In this document: one piece after another, positions 46,678-57,880 of the stretch
Position numbering within the stretch: position 1 is the stretch's first letter
Layout: each line of letters starts with the position of its first letter
Assembly: GCA_947044405.1 (NCBI GenBank)
Contig: CAMRHE010000011.1
Location: 8,008,501 to 8,072,500, forward strand
Direction of reading: 5' to 3'
Length of the DNA stretch: 64,000 nt
Source of the DNA: Leptodactylus fallax
Taxonomy: Eukaryota; Chordata; Amphibia; Anura; Leptodactylidae
Program-made: the position numbers and the translations under genes
Notes under the pieces: model-generated
What the model was told of the DNA's origin: nothing
Databases searched by the model: none
What the model saw: the letters and a program-made list of their open reading frames with translations, nothing else

Positions 46678-47065
46678 TCAATACTTTGTAAAGCCACCAT
46701 TCTCTGCAATTACAGCTGCAAGTATTTTGGGGTATGTCTCTACCAGCTTTGTGCATCTAGAGACTGAGATTTTTGCCCATTCTTCTTTGAAAAGTAGCTC
46801 AAGCTCAGACAGATTGGATGTAGGGCGTCTGTGAACAGCAATTTTCATGTCTTGCCACAGATGCTCATTGGGATTTAAGTCTGGACTTTGACTGGGCCAT
46901 TCTAACACATGAAAATTCTTTTATATAAACCATTACACTGTAGCTCTGGCTGTATGTTTAGGGTCATTGTCTTGCTGGAAGGTGAATCTGCTTCCCAGTC
47001 TCAAGTCTTTTGCAGCCTCCAACAGATTTTCCCTGTATTTAGCTTCTTCCCATCAACTCTTTAAG
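46678..47065 (-). pseudogene. Tc1 family D transposase remnant
   Basis: The frame 46908-46678 carries [19 protein letters not shown] (the conserved NPIEHLW has Ile changed to Asn), KEEWAKISVSRC and the family ending GGFTKY. Upstream, to about 47065, the second Asp region is readable with a small shift. The first half of the gene is missing. Confidence 0.82.
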
Positions 47066-47131
47066 TTTGTGGTTGTAACAAGACAAAATGTGAAAACATT
47101 CAAGGGGTATGAATGCTTTTGCAAGCCACTA

Positions 47132-47133
<2 letters not shown>

Positions 47134-47185
<52 letters not shown>
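47134..47185. repeat. (TG)n(TA)n microsatellite
   Basis: An uninterrupted TA run of about 46 bp follows a short TG run at the edge of the Tc1. Confidence 0.95.
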
Positions 47186-47188
<3 letters not shown>

Positions 47189-47999
47189 TATATATATAAT
47201 GTGCTAAGCATTGTTATTTTTAATATTGTAAAATAAACATGTGGAAGTTTGGATTCAAAATAGTATACTTTAAATAAGTTAAAGAATTACAGCAAAAAAA
47301 CTGTCTCCCACAACAGAGAGAAAATGATCACCCTGAAACTTTCAAAGTTTAATTAATGTCTATGTATTCAGTGACACCAGTAACACAGTGACTACAAAGA
47401 CCTTCAAGATGAACAAGCTGTTACTAAGTAATTATTGCATTTCACAGTCACTACTTTTCTTTTCCTTTTTTTCATTAACAATAACATCGTTCTTGTTTTA
47501 GGACATTAGGCTCAGTAGAAAAAAAACACTGAACAGTTGTCTGACACTCCAGTAAAATCCCTAATTGGAGTCACTGTAGGTCAAGATGTTTTGTTGCTGA
47601 TCTTAAACTTGGTTGTTATAAAATATAAGATCACTGTAATTCTTCATAGATATAATGATGCAAGGGATAATGCTAATAAAATCTAGATCACAATTATGTA
47701 GCAAAAAAATTTTTTTTAATAGAATACTTGCAAAGCAAATAAACAGAAACCATATAAATGTCATTAAAAAGGTTCACCATTAAAACATTTTAATTAGGCA
47801 TGACAACAATATAATTGCATTCATTTTAATTAAACAAGCTATAATACCATAGTAAAGTTAATCAATGTGATTAATTAAAAAATATTCTTAACCTATATAA
47901 TATAGTGTTATGAATCATTTATTTATATTATATTGCGAAACCATTGCCTATTCTGAATATTACAATTATAGTAATGCATGTGGATGATAAATTTAATTA
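47186..47999. other. AT-rich sequence, nothing recognised
   Basis: No coding frame, terminal repeat or family phrase is visible. It may be unique host DNA. Confidence 0.45.
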
Positions 48000-48302
48000 T
48001 TGCATATTAACTGGAAAATCCTGCTCCTGGGCCTCAGCACGTTGAAAATGGCGGATCACCTGTAGGCGAGCGTTAGAGTCTTTGGGGCCTAGCTGCTGTA
48101 AGGCCAGTTGCAAATAGAAGTCCATTCTCCCCACCTGGCTGGGGCTACTGGTCCCTCCAGGCGTAGTGATTACTGGGGCAGGGCTAGTTGCTGCCTCTTC
48201 TGACCTGGCAAGTATTGCTTGTCCCAAACACCTTGTCCCAAAATTGCTCGCTTCGTAGGATTTTTCCGCAAATCCCCAGCATCTGAGTGATACCACACAC
48301 AC
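47999..48302 (-). pseudogene. Start of a gag-like gene downstream of an LTR
   Basis: Just past the primer site on the minus strand, a frame of 101 codons (48302-47997) ends at a stop. It is rich in Ala, Gln and Pro (EEAATSPAPVITTPGG). In place and composition it suits the gag leader of an LTR element, but I recognise no domain. The frame before it (48382-48170) overlaps the primer site and is not a gene. The element is cut at about 47999, so only its 5' end remains. Confidence 0.4.
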
Positions 48303-48322
48303 AAACGCTGTTTATCCTCTAT

Positions 48323-48340
48323 CCCACAACGCTGCCACCA
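48323..48340 (-). other. Candidate tRNA primer-binding site
   Basis: On the minus strand TGGTGGCAGCGTTGTGGG follows the LTR end (TTCACA) by one base. TGG fits pairing with a tRNA CCA end. I cannot name the tRNA. Confidence 0.55.
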
Positions 48341-48341
48341 C

Positions 48342-49589
48342 TGTGAAGGATCTTGTCTTACCAGAACCCGCTTCTGGCACACCTGAGATTGCTTCGATTA
48401 CCACACAACCACTTTCGTGAGTGTGCTGGGCCAACAGAGGATAATACGCAAGATGGGCCTTCTAAATTTTATATATTTATTAACCATTAACTAAATGGGT
48501 CGGCACTAGACATTTAACACATACATAGAATACATGCAGCGATTAGCAAGCAGATACAAGTGAAAAACAGCATAACACAGTACATAAAATAAAAATGGGA
48601 ATAACAGAAAGAAAAGAATATATATTACCAACACCAGCTTGTGATGAGTTCTCTGGCCTCCAGGTGTTGAGCAGAGCAAAGGGCAGAAGCCCTTTATGGA
48701 ACAAGTAGTTATTCCATTTCTCTGAGCCCATGTGGCAGGCTCAGGGCACAGTCTTGGGCCAAGCATGTGTTGCTTACATGCGGTTACCCCTTGTTCAGGT
48801 TCATCACATGGCCTCCAGCCTCGCTGCTTAGGCCGCATGTCAGCCACATGGTCATCACATTGTTGACTTCCTCCACACCTCGCCTCTAGGAATTGCACAT
48901 CACTAAGGCCATCAGAAAAAAGAGACTGGTTCAGCCTGGGCGGAGACTTTGTCTCCCCTGGTCTCCTCCCTGAGTGAGGTCACCAGGGGGAGGAGCCACG
49001 CCCCCTCTCTACATCTCTTAGAATCATTTTTCGGTATAATTATTTGCCGGATGTTTGTAGAGTCCGGCTGGTAGTATAATGGGGTTCCTGGCGAGATCCC
49101 CAACACATAGACTCCAAGATCGACACTCCATCTCCCTTTGGGTAAGGAGATCAGTGGCGGGACCTTTCCTTGGCTTTGAACTGTGACATGTGTATCTTCT
49201 GAGCGTGTGCCTTGACCTGACGCATGTGGGGAATTTATCGGGGCGACTGTAAGATGTTCCCCAGGCCAGATATTGTCATAAAACCATAAGCCCTTTGAAC
49301 TAATGGTGGCACCAGTGTGTCTATCAGTGATATGTGGATCCTTTGAACAACATATTCTGTCTAAATGAACCCCCGCTGAGTTAATGAGTGTTGCAGTCTT
49401 ATGCAGATACAGGCTTTTGACCAAATGGCTGATTGCTTCAGGGACAGGACAATAGGCCTGTGCCAGATAGTAGTCTGACCACATTCCATTTGCCCCACTA
49501 GCCTTGATCCTAGGCCCCAACCCCCACTGTGCAGTGATATAGACCAATATTGATATCATAAGACTATACCTGCACCTAATATCATGACA
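48342..49589 (-). repeat. Candidate 5' LTR of an endogenous retrovirus-like or LTR element (1248 bp)
   Basis: Read on the minus strand it begins TGTCATGATATTAGG and ends GATCCTTCACA. AATAAA is present (complement of 48476-48481), leaving about 135 bp as R-U5. The primer site and a gag-like frame follow in the expected order. No second LTR or target duplication is visible. Its length is on the long side for a gypsy LTR and would suit a retroviral one. Confidence 0.5.
48912..49559 (-). other. 215-codon open frame within the candidate LTR
   Basis: I do not recognise this product. It has a hydrophobic start (MISILVYITAQW), several isolated Cys, Pro/Gly-rich middle text and a basic stretch before the end (EETRGDK). 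Its length is noticeable for non-coding DNA. It lies between the LTR start and the poly(A) signal, where some retroviruses place an accessory or envelope tail. It may equally be a chance frame. Confidence 0.3.
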
Positions 49590-49830
49590 GGCGGTAAGGG
49601 GTTAAATAGGCCTATTAAGCTGGTAAATGGACGAGATCAGAGAACTATGACTTTGCAAGAGCTTCTCAGGTTGGCACGGAAACCTTAAAGTCACAGAGGC
49701 AGAAATGATACTCCTGACAATTCTCCTCACATCCTCTTTGCCTGCCCAGTACACCCTCTGATGATGTGCAATACTCTCACTGTCCTGCTACTTGTAATAC
49801 AAACACACACACTTTAGTTTCCTTGTAAAT
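49590..49830. repeat. Repeat segment shared with 41360-41545
   Basis: GCGGTAAGGGGTTAA and the following text match the region right of the copia relic, through AATACTCTCACTGTCC. See the entry at 41368. Confidence 0.5.
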
Positions 49831-49929
49831 CAGCATTTTCTATGGGATACCATACTAAAAAATACTCTAACAAATGTGGGCCATTGATTGCAAACAAGAT
49901 TTGTTAATTTTCTCACACAAAAAAGTAAT

Positions 49930-50204
49930 TTTCCTAACAAATTAATTCAAGACCATGTAGCAAAAATAAGTACACCCAATGAAAGTCTTAGGACCAATGC
50001 TAAAGTTTACACTACAAAATTCTAATTCAACCACAGTCTAATTACTCATTAAACAGGTATCCAGTAGACAGTTGACTATAAAAGGGAATTATTAACAAAC
50101 AAAACCCCTTCCCATTTCATGCTATCAGCAATGGCACCACATGAAAGAGAATTGTCACAAGACCTGAAAGAAAAAAAAAATCTTTATACAAGAAAGGTGA
50201 AGGC
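49930..50204 (+). mobile_element. Tc1/mariner-like 5' fragment
   Basis: The phrase ATGTAGCAAAAATAAGTACACCC looks like a Tc1-type terminal repeat. An ATG at 50131 opens APHERELSQDLKEKKN, which resembles the start of Tc1 transposases. The rest is lost at the start of the L1 leader. Confidence 0.45.
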
Positions 50205-50614
50205 TGGGGGCGGAGTCTGGCCTTGCAGTAAGATGGCTGCTTAACTCGTGTCTCCTCAACTCAACTTACATTTAACGGCTTATAGCAGGGGCAACCTGGA
50301 CTAGATCCATCAAATAAAGAGGAATCAGCAAGCTCCTCAATCCTGGAACCAGTGTTTCATCGGTAACAGCAACTGCGGTACATAAGCTGCACCAGAGAAC
50401 ACTTGGCAATGCATTAAGGATCTGCGCTACTGCTGGAACCTGTTGCAACTTTGGCGAGACTCTGGACCTGCAGTGTCACTGTGGGGGCTCAGAGTGGAGG
50501 TCGCAGTGTTTGTACATGTGTGGTCTTAGAGGGTAAACAGGCATTACTAGTCTGCTTTCTGTGCATTGTATATTTTTTCTATAGTCATGCATGTATGTTC
50601 TTATTGGTTATCTT

Positions 50615-51034
50615 TAGAGATGAGCGAATCGATTCTGCAGAAATGGAATTCAATCCGAATTTCAGGAAATCTTCGATTCTCCACGATTCCGGATTTCCTG
50701 ATGCTTCGTGGTAACGAATATTAGTAAGGACCTTTGTGACAAAAGACTGTCACAAGATGTTTTCTAGTGACGTGATTGGGTAGGCGTGTCTTTGCTTGTT
50801 AGCAGATCCTTCTACATGAATAAAAGTTGTCCGTGATGAAGAAAGAAAGAGAGAGAAACATGACCGTGGCATCCAAGGGCTTCCGGCGTTTTGCCGCCCA
50901 CCCACCCACCCCGGCTCTCTGTAGCCCGGAAATAGCTGTTTATTCACCGCGAAGTAATTCGGATCGAAGCAAATTTTTTTGGAACTTCGAATCGAACTGC
51001 CGAATCGAACTTTTGAGAAATTCGCTCATCTCTA
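50615..51034. mobile_element. MITE with TAGAGATGAGCGAA termini (420 bp)
   Basis: The ends are inverted, TAGAGATGAGCGAATC and ATTCGCTCATCTCTA. An 8-bp duplication GTTATCTT lies at 50607-50614 and 51035-51042. Several inner TTCGATTC/GAATCGAA pieces extend the inverted arms. An 8-bp duplication suggests hAT mobilisation, although the terminus is not a classical CAGGG end. No coding. Confidence 0.85.
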
Positions 51035-51268
51035 GTTATCTTAGCCACTACATACTTATTAACTACTTATGTGCATAAATTATATATTGATAGCACATGC
51101 AGTAATTATATTCCTGTTGTACCTCTTATAGTAATACACTTATGCTATCACTGATGCATGTATATGCCTTACTTATTTTCTATATGCGCATGAGTGTTTG
51201 ATTGTGCTACATGCTTTTGGACAGCACTGTGACCTCCACTATTATGATATATATATATATATATAGTA

Positions 51269-51443
51269 TACAGTACAGACCAAAAGTTTGGACACACTTT
51301 CTCATTCCAAGAGTTTTCTGTATTTTCATGACTGAAGGCATCAAAACTATGAATTAACACATGTGGAATTATATACTTAACAAAAAAGTGTGAAACAACT
51401 GAAAATATGTCTTATATTCTAGGTTCTTCAAAGTAGCCAGCGT
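51269..51443. mobile_element. Tc1-type terminal fragment, family G
   Basis: It starts TACAGTACAGACCAAAAGTT and continues GACACACTTTCTCATTCC and CATGTGGAATTATATAC, typical of one arm of a widespread Tc1-like family. The transposase and the second arm are absent. Confidence 0.65.
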
Positions 51444-51449
51444 TTTCAT

Positions 51450-51890
51450 TGGCCCACAACAAGCTGGTTGATGCTCATAATCTTCTGGAGGATGATGTTT
51501 TCTGGCTCAAATATAAAGTGGTGGACACTGAGGATCGTTCTCGTCATAATAATATTAAAATCAGAGAAGTATCAGAGAAGTTCTCTGGTCCTGATATTGC
51601 AGAGTATATGAAGATCCTTTTCAAAGCATCATTGCTATTACCATCACTTTAAGAGCTAGACCTTACAATTGACCGTGCCCACTGTATACCAAAACTTATA
51701 TTTGACCTGGATAAAGTACAAAGGGACATTCTCTCCCAGATGATAATGATAATAATATCTCCCTCTATCATGACCTGTCGGCTGCCACCCTGCCACTGGA
51801 GAAGGCAATTTCTTCCACTTACCCAAGCCTTGCGTGAAGTGCAGATTAAATACAAGTTGGGTTTTCCAGTAAAAAAAATGGTTCTACAGC
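51450..51890 (+). pseudogene. L1 ORF1 remnant
   Basis: The first open piece (51449-51652) has a coiled-coil end and the RRM-like phrase DRSRHNNIKIREV. After a stop at 51652-51654 it continues LDLTIDRAHCIPK and, in another frame, CHLPALEKAI...TQALREVQIKYKLGFP, the C-terminal domain. ORF1 protein binds LINE RNA. Stops and at least two frameshifts are present. Confidence 0.72.
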
Positions 51891-52169
51891 AGTGGCTTCC
51901 TCTATAGAAGACAGATTGGATCTGCTCAAGTCATGGGGCATCACCCTTCCCCAACGATGCACTAATCTGGCATGGGCTTTGACCTTACACCTTCTGCCCT
52001 AAGTATATCCTTTTCTGTTGGTTGAGCACATGATGCACTTTGGGATATTTTCTATTGCTGCCCCTCCTGGATTTCAATGTTGCATAGCACTAAGGTGTTT
52101 TTTTTTGTTTCTTTATTTTTGTTACTCCTTTATGGTTATATTTTTTGCATTATGTATGGTTTTCAGTTA

Positions 52170-53233
52170 GAGTCATGGCCGTAAGTGTTGACACCCCTGA
52201 ATTTTTTTCCCCAAAAAATTAATTACTGCAATTGCACAAGTTCTGTTATAAACATGTTTATTTCCTTTGTGTGTATTGGAACAACGCAAAAAACTGAGAA
52301 AAAAAGCCAAAAGTGATATAATTTCACACAAAACTTCAAAAATGGGATGGACAAAATTACTGGCACCCTCAACTTAATATTTGGTTGCACACCCTTTGGA
52401 AAAAAAAAATTATCAAATGCTTCCTATAACTATCAACAAGCTTCTTACACCTCTCAACTGGAATTTTGTATCACTCTTCTTTTGCGAACTGCTCCAGGTC
52501 TTTCATATTTGAAGGGTGCCTTCTCCCAACGGCAATTTTAAGATGTCTTCATCTTTTTTGGTAAACAGTAGAATGATGTGCTTTACCAAAAAGCTCTATC
52601 TTGGTCTCATCTGTCCACAAGAAGTTTTCCCAGAAGGAGTTTGGCTTACTCACATACATTTTGGCAAACTGCAGTCTAGCTTTTTTATGTCTCTGTGTCA
52701 GCAGTGGGGTCCTCCTGGGTCTCCTGCAATAACATTTGGATCTCCTGCCATAGCTTCATTTCATTAAAAGGTCGACGGATAGTTCACACTTACACTGATG
52801 CACCCTGAGCCTGCAGGACAGCTTGAATTTCTTTAGAACTTGATTGGGGCTGCTTATCCACCATCTGGACTATCCTGCATTGCAACCTTTCATCAATTTT
52901 GTGTCCAGGTAGATTAGCTACAGTGCCATGGGTTGTAAATTTATTGATTATGTTGTGCACCATGGAAAAGGAACATCATCTCAGGAGATGAGCTTGAAAC
53001 CTTAAGATTGTTGATATTTTTTTTGCAGTTTTGTTTCTCAAGTCCTCAGACAGTTCTCCTCTCCTCTTTCTGTTCTTCATGCTTAGCATGGCACACACAG
53101 TCACAATGCAAAGATTTAATCAACTTCTCTCCTTTTTATCTGGTTACAGGTGTAATTTTTATTTTGCCCACACCTGTTACTTACCACAGGTGAGTTTGAA
53201 CGAGCATCACATGCTTTAAACAAAGTTATTGTT
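52170..53233 (-). mobile_element. Degenerate Tc1, family F
   Basis: The left end AGTCATGGCCGTAAGTGTTG follows TA at 52168-52169. The right terminal repeat is lost near 53233. Minus-strand coding is related to copies 1 and 2 (same helix-turn-helix text, e.g. GELSEDLRNK near 53070 and [10 protein letters not shown] near 52925), with the centre of the catalytic domain deleted. Confidence 0.72.
52380..53082 (-). pseudogene. Tc1 family F transposase remnant
   Basis: From MKNRKRRGELSEDLRNK (53082) through the first helix-turn-helix and linker (KIDERLQ), the second helix-turn-helix (IRRPFNEMKL) and a jump, the sequence ends at FDNFFFPKGVQPN. The region from the first Asp to the Glu motif is missing or scrambled, so it cannot be catalytic. 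Confidence 0.7.
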
Positions 53234-53339
53234 ATGATCTGGGGATCTCTAGCCAGGGACTGGCCCCTGACTGATAACTTCTCAGTCAAGTGTATAAAGA
53301 AAAACACCAAAGAAAGCTGTCAGAGGGGGCGTTCCTTAC

Positions 53340-55285
53340 AGGTCATCTTTAAGTGCACTAAGAAATCCTACCTTCACATTTTCACTACCTCTGCCTCCTC
53401 CAAAAGTAAAGGAGTCATGATCAAAGACTCTGTATCTCTAACCATTAAGTCCTGTCTTACAGACCCCTCAGGCAGTATATTTCTCACCAAGGTTGTTATT
53501 TCTCCAAAGTGGTCACAAAAATAAAGGAAATTAAATATGGCCATTTAATTATTGCAGGAGACTTTAATGCCATTATAGATAGAACAGTGGATACTACTGT
53601 GGTCGCACAGACAATTTTTTTTATCAGGGAAGGTACATGAGAAAGGTCTATTTGATGTCTGGTGCTGTCAACACGGTACTGAGCATGATTATAGTTACTT
53701 CTCTTAAATTTTTGAGAAAGAGACATGGGTTGTACATCCCAGCATTATACCTTATGCTTCTCAGCAAAATCTACAAAACTAAACACGTGGTTCTTAGTAT
53801 ACATATTGATGACGGTGTATAAGCCCACTAGCCTCTATATAGTGGGTTTCTACTCTACTGGGTGTGGCACTTCACAGCAACCACCAACACCGCAACACAA
53901 CACCCACAGGGAGAGTGACTCAGCAGTCCAGCAACACCCCTGCTGCCAGGCTAAGCCCCCAGGCTCTGAGCCGCATCACACATCATACTTACTTCTCTCC
54001 ATATAGACAATCTTACTCCTGCATTGATTTAATTCTGACTGACAAAAATACTATCCTGCTTTCTCTCAAATCTGTGATTGGTGTCCCAACATGGTCTGAC
54101 CACACTGCTATTTCACTATCCTTAGCACAAAAATCCCTCCCCTCCCCATCACAGTGGAAACATTATAACTATATTCTGTCTCATCCTCTTTATCAGAAAC
54201 AGATAACCGATACCCTACAAATGTTCTTTGTAACAAATTCCTTATCAGTTAGTAACCCCCTTGCCCTTGCACACAAGGCGTTGATGAGAGTTATACTTAG
54301 CCAAGCCTCTGCCCAGGACAAACACAGCAGGGAGAAAAAGGTCACTGACTTAACATCTAAGATAATTCAGCTTCAGGCCTCCAATAAAATATCTACTAAC
54401 ACTGATACCTCTCCCTTTGGGACCTTTGTACCCAACTTCAAAATCTTTTGTCTTCTAAATTTGATCTGATACTTAGGAAACAGCAAGAGAATTTCTTTGC
54501 CCATAACAATGAAGTGAAGAAGTTGCTGGCAAAGCAACTGAAACAAACCCACCCAAAATCTAAAATCGCTTTTCTGCTAGGCTCTGATCAACGTAAAATA
54601 ACCAATGACAAATTGCGGATCAATTTAGAGTTTATTATGCTGTGCTGTATAATTTAGAACTCAATCCTAACACTCCCCAACCCACTGAACAGTCCATTAT
54701 TAACTTTCTGTAAACCTCCTGAATGTTAACCCCTCCCAAATGGCCCCTTTATCAACCCCCTTTGCCTCTGAAGAAATATCTAGTGCAATTGCCTAGATGG
54801 ATTTGCTAACTTTTATTGAAAGAGCTATGCCCATCTTCTAGTTCCTTCCCTCTCCTAGGTATTTGACAGGCTCTCTTCCCTCTGAGATGTTATTGTCAAC
54901 CTTCCTAAATGAAATAAGGACCCAGTTACTCCAGCTAATCCTATTCCTTTATTGAATATGGATGTGAAGATCTATGCCAAGGTCCTTTTGATAGACTGTC
55001 CCGTATCTTTCCCTCTATGATCTCTCTGGACCAGGTAAGATTTGTTGTTGGGAATCGCAACCTTGATGGCACGCACCGTTTCATTGATATCATTCAGTGG
55101 AGTGCTCTGACCCCTTCTTGCTTCTGGCTTCGGATGTGGAGAAGGTGCTCGACATTGGAATTACTTGGTTAGGGTCCTGACGAAATTTATCCTCACAAGG
55201 TTTATACACTCTGCTATCCTTGCACTCTACTCCAATCACTCTGTAAGAGTATTGGCATCTGGTTTCCTCTCAGACCCCTTTAAAA
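53340..55285 (+). pseudogene. L1/Tx1 ORF2: endonuclease, linker and partial RT
   Basis: Endonuclease pieces are SKGVMIKDSVSLTIK, LIIAGDFNAIIDR (near 53540-53580) and, after the 284-bp insert, YSCIDLILTDKN and VPTWSDHTAISL (SDH). A linker with ALMRVILSQASAQDKHSREKK follows to 54469. Then come fragments of the RT: ISLDQVRFVVGNRN and RFIDIIQW (near 55025-55110). The catalytic FADD is absent because the copy ends near 55285. Several frameshifts separate the pieces. Confidence 0.78.
53705..53988. mobile_element. Unclassified 284-bp insertion with 10-bp TSD
   Basis: TTACTTCTCT occurs at 53695-53704 and 53989-53998. Removing the segment rejoins the L1 endonuclease text. It has no inverted ends and starts TAAATTTTTGAG, ending CACATCATAC. 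A SINE, processed transcript or retro-inserted fragment would fit the long duplication. I see no tRNA-like A and B boxes. Confidence 0.6.
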
Positions 55286-55487
55286 TTATAATTATTATTT
55301 AGTACAGTAGGTGCCATGAATTCTGATCAGCTCCAGTAATCAGATGGTCAGCCAGAGTTCTACATATCCTGCTTCAAGGAGAGCCTCTTGTTCTTCGTGA
55401 TCCATCTTTGGAAGAGAAGGAAGAGGGTGCTCTTCACCCAGTACTGAGCACCAGGATGGGATGTCTATCAGAGGGATGTTCAGCACT
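55286..55487. other. Non-coding junction sequence
   Basis: Sequence between the L1 break and the inverted repeat. No feature recognised. Confidence 0.4.
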
Positions 55488-55774
55488 CTGTCGGCTTTCC
55501 CGTTATATGCCCCAGGGCTGGAGATATCGGGGGTCTTAATTTCACTGTTCACTGTCAGAAAGGTGTTCCTGACAGTCTAGCTGGGCTGTGAGGAACGCCC
55601 TCCCTGACAGTACTCGTCCATAGCCCTGTATTGAGGGGGCGTTCCTCACAGCTCAGCATCATAACTCTCTCTGTACTCGTCCATTGCCCTGTACTGTCAG
55701 AGGGGGCGTTCCTTACCAGATATCTCCAGCCCTGGGGCATATAACGGGAAAGCCGACAGTGCACTGTCGGCTTT
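55488..55774. repeat. Perfect 41-bp inverted repeat with nested palindromes
   Basis: The arms 55488-55528 and 55719-55759 are exact reverse complements. In the loop, GAGGAACGCCC near 55590 faces GGGGGCGTTCCTC near 55635. A third partial copy follows the right arm, making the palindrome AAGCCGACAGTGCACTGTCGG at 55750-55774. GAGGGGGCGTTCCTTA also occurs at about 53325, so this is a dispersed family. Confidence 0.8.
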
Positions 55775-55824
55775 CTAGCGGTATATAAAACTGCATATAC
55801 ATGAGGACGTGAAAGGTCCTCTTT

Positions 55825-56081
55825 AACTCATTAACTGACTTCTGAAGGCAATTGATTGCACTGGATTTTATTTAGGGGTATCAGAGTACAGGGGGCTGAA
55901 TACTTTTGCACATCACACGTTTCAGATTTTTATTTGATAATTTTCATTCCACTTCACAATTATCTGCTACTTTGTGTTGGTCTATCATTTGAAATCTCAA
56001 TAAAATACATTTAAGTTTGTGGTTGTAAGATGACAAAATGTGAAAAAGTTCAAGGGGTATGAATACTTTTGCAAGTCACTG
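55825..56081. mobile_element. Tc1 family D terminal fragment
   Basis: The last 250 bp of the family (TATCAGAGTACAGGGGGCTG, TGTGTTGGTCTATCA, ending GCAAGTCACTG) are present, followed by TA at 56082-56083. The transposase gene and the other end are missing. Confidence 0.8.
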
Positions 56082-56083
56082 TA

Positions 56084-57109
56084 ATTCTATAATTCCAATT
56101 GGAGATAATGCATTGCCAGAAGTATCTGGAATGATTGATTCTCCTCTCCCCATTTAGAACATATGCATGCAAGCCCAAGTCAGCATGCATATGTATGGAG
56201 TGGTTGTATGATCCCCTGGCAGTCACCCAACGGCTCTCTGAAATGTATGGCTAGCTTTAGTCTCTTAATGTCAGTTTTCTGTGTGGTCAAATAATGTTTT
56301 CAGCAATAACTCATGGCATTATGGTGCTACATGCAAGATTTATATTGGTGACCTAATGGAGTATCTTTTACAGAAACAGGAACTTAAAGGATGAAAGAAG
56401 AATATTTTGAAAAAAAACAGTATTAAATAACTCATGTCTCTGCATCCAATATGGATTGTAATGGTTACAACATCTGTTTCTAACGCTTGCATCCTTTACA
56501 GGAGGTATATCAACAGTGCTTATAAAATACCAATGTAGGGTGTAAATGAAATAAGGAGAGACATTTTACGTTTTAGCAAGACTCTTCAACCTTACCAGTA
56601 AACTACTATAATTCAAGAGAGTGTTTTGCTGGAAAAGATTCATTATCCTGATGACTTGTTTAAATTAGACCACAATGCTCAAGATTTTGCTCATCCATAT
56701 GGTTGTTCTTCAGATTTACAGTATTTCCCAACATTTATGTCTATACTTAGTATCTGATAACTTTCAGGTCACAGTCACTGAAATTTTCACTTTGTTCTTC
56801 ATGAAAGAAAAACTATTTTAAAAAGGAAAGATTTATTTCTTAGTTAACCAACATAGCTTATGGGTAAAGTTTTCATGCTTTATACCTTATAAAGATTTCA
56901 GACCAGATATTGTGTCTAAAGATTTCCTATAAATTCTTTGTTAATAACATTCTCTTGTAAAAATAAATAAATAAATAATCCAGTTTTATTAACCAGGCTA
57001 AAAATGAAAGATTGCCATATTTCTATCTTTTTGTTTTAGGATTTGATATAGATATAGAGATAGAGAAAGACTCAAAAGACCCAGGCAGGTTTAAGGATCA
57101 TAAGGCCAG
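56084..57109. other. Unclassified non-coding sequence
   Basis: About 1 kb with no coding frame, terminal repeat or known phrase. One of the longest candidates for unique host DNA in the window. Confidence 0.45.
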
Positions 57110-57460
57110 GGTCCCATGTAGCATAAATACTTCAAATTTGCCGCGGCGGAAACGCTGCAGCAAAAACCTTGGCATCTTACAGTACCTGTAAAGTGGATTG
57201 GATTCCGGCTAATCCCATCCACACATTGCAGAAAATATCCACAGCATGCAAATTATACCTACAGGTACAATGGAAACAGAAGGACTTTTTGTGAAAAATG
57301 CCGCGGGAAATTCAGCAATTTTTCCTGCTGCGCATTTTGGTTGCGGCCTACTACAAGGGGACCTTAATTTAGTTTTAAGCAACAGCACGGTGGCATCCAA
57401 GTTTAGCATCCATTTGCATAAATCAACAGCAAAATAACACAAAACAAAATATCTATCTAA
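57110..57460 (+). mobile_element. MITE related to 57553 and 9031
   Basis: It opens CAGGGTCCCATGTAGC and contains AACGCTGCAGCAAAAACC and ATCCCATCCACACATTGCAG. These phrases are shared with the two other copies in this window. Its right end is not clear. The short frames in it have no meaning. Confidence 0.5.
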
Positions 57461-57552
57461 CTAATCAGAATATTACCTCTACTAAGCGCTTCATAATACA
57501 GAGAGTGATCAGCCTTTACACAGCAAGCACAAGATAAGCGCTGACCCTAAGG

Positions 57553-57880
57553 CTAAGGCCCCACATTGCAAAAATGCAACATTTTTGGCTACTGTGGAAA
57601 TGCAGCAGAAAAAAACACTGCATTTTACAGAACCAGAAAAATGAATGAGATTAAATTTAATCTCATCCACACATTAGGGAAAAAAAGAGCTATGGAAAGC
57701 TGCTTTTTCAAAAAAGCAGCATGTTAATTTTAGCTGCAGAAGTGTTTTCCCTATATATTTAATAGAGGAAGAATACATGCAGAGGAAAATAAAATAATGA
57801 AAAATGATGCAGAAAAAAATGCAATGAGTTTTTTTTTTTTTGCAACATTTTTATCTGCATTTCACTATGTTGGGCCTTAG
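57553..57880. mobile_element. MITE with CTAAGGCCC termini (328 bp)
   Basis: The ends are inverted: CTAAGGCCCCACATTGC at the left and CTAAGGCCCAACATAGTG on the opposite strand at the right. The inner parts are A-rich and T-rich with GCAGAAAAAAA. I find no convincing target duplication. No coding. Confidence 0.65.

Larger units (their letters stand above)
45208..47131 (-). mobile_element. Tc1-like transposon, family D, copy 2, with nested hAT
   Basis: The left end CAGTGCCTTGCAAAAGTATT follows TA at 45206-45207. The right end is AAAGCATTCATACCCCTTG inverted, with the last G changed. A hAT element lies within the left inverted repeat (45311-46558). The transposase gene is largely deleted: the sequence jumps from the catalytic region near 47065 directly to the inverted repeat. 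Confidence 0.87.
50205..55285 (+). mobile_element. L1/Tx1-type LINE, copy C, with four insertions
   Basis: The order is a GC-rich leader (GGGGCGGAGTCTGGCC, AAGATGGCTGC), ORF1 remains (51450-51890), an inter-ORF region and ORF2 from endonuclease to RT (53340-55285). Inserted in it are a MITE (50615-51034), a Tc1 terminal piece (51269-51443), a Tc1 copy (52170-53233) and an unknown 284-bp segment (53705-53988). The 3' part after the RT is missing. Confidence 0.72.

Noticed and set aside
48506..48898. 130-codon minus-strand frame with a hydrophobic segment, as a possible envelope piece
   Set aside because: It overlaps the LTR up to the poly(A) signal and shows no envelope motif; the hydrophobic part is AT-rich sequence.
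57246..57437. 63-codon frame at 57246 and its antisense partner
   Set aside because: Both lie within a MITE and have no features.
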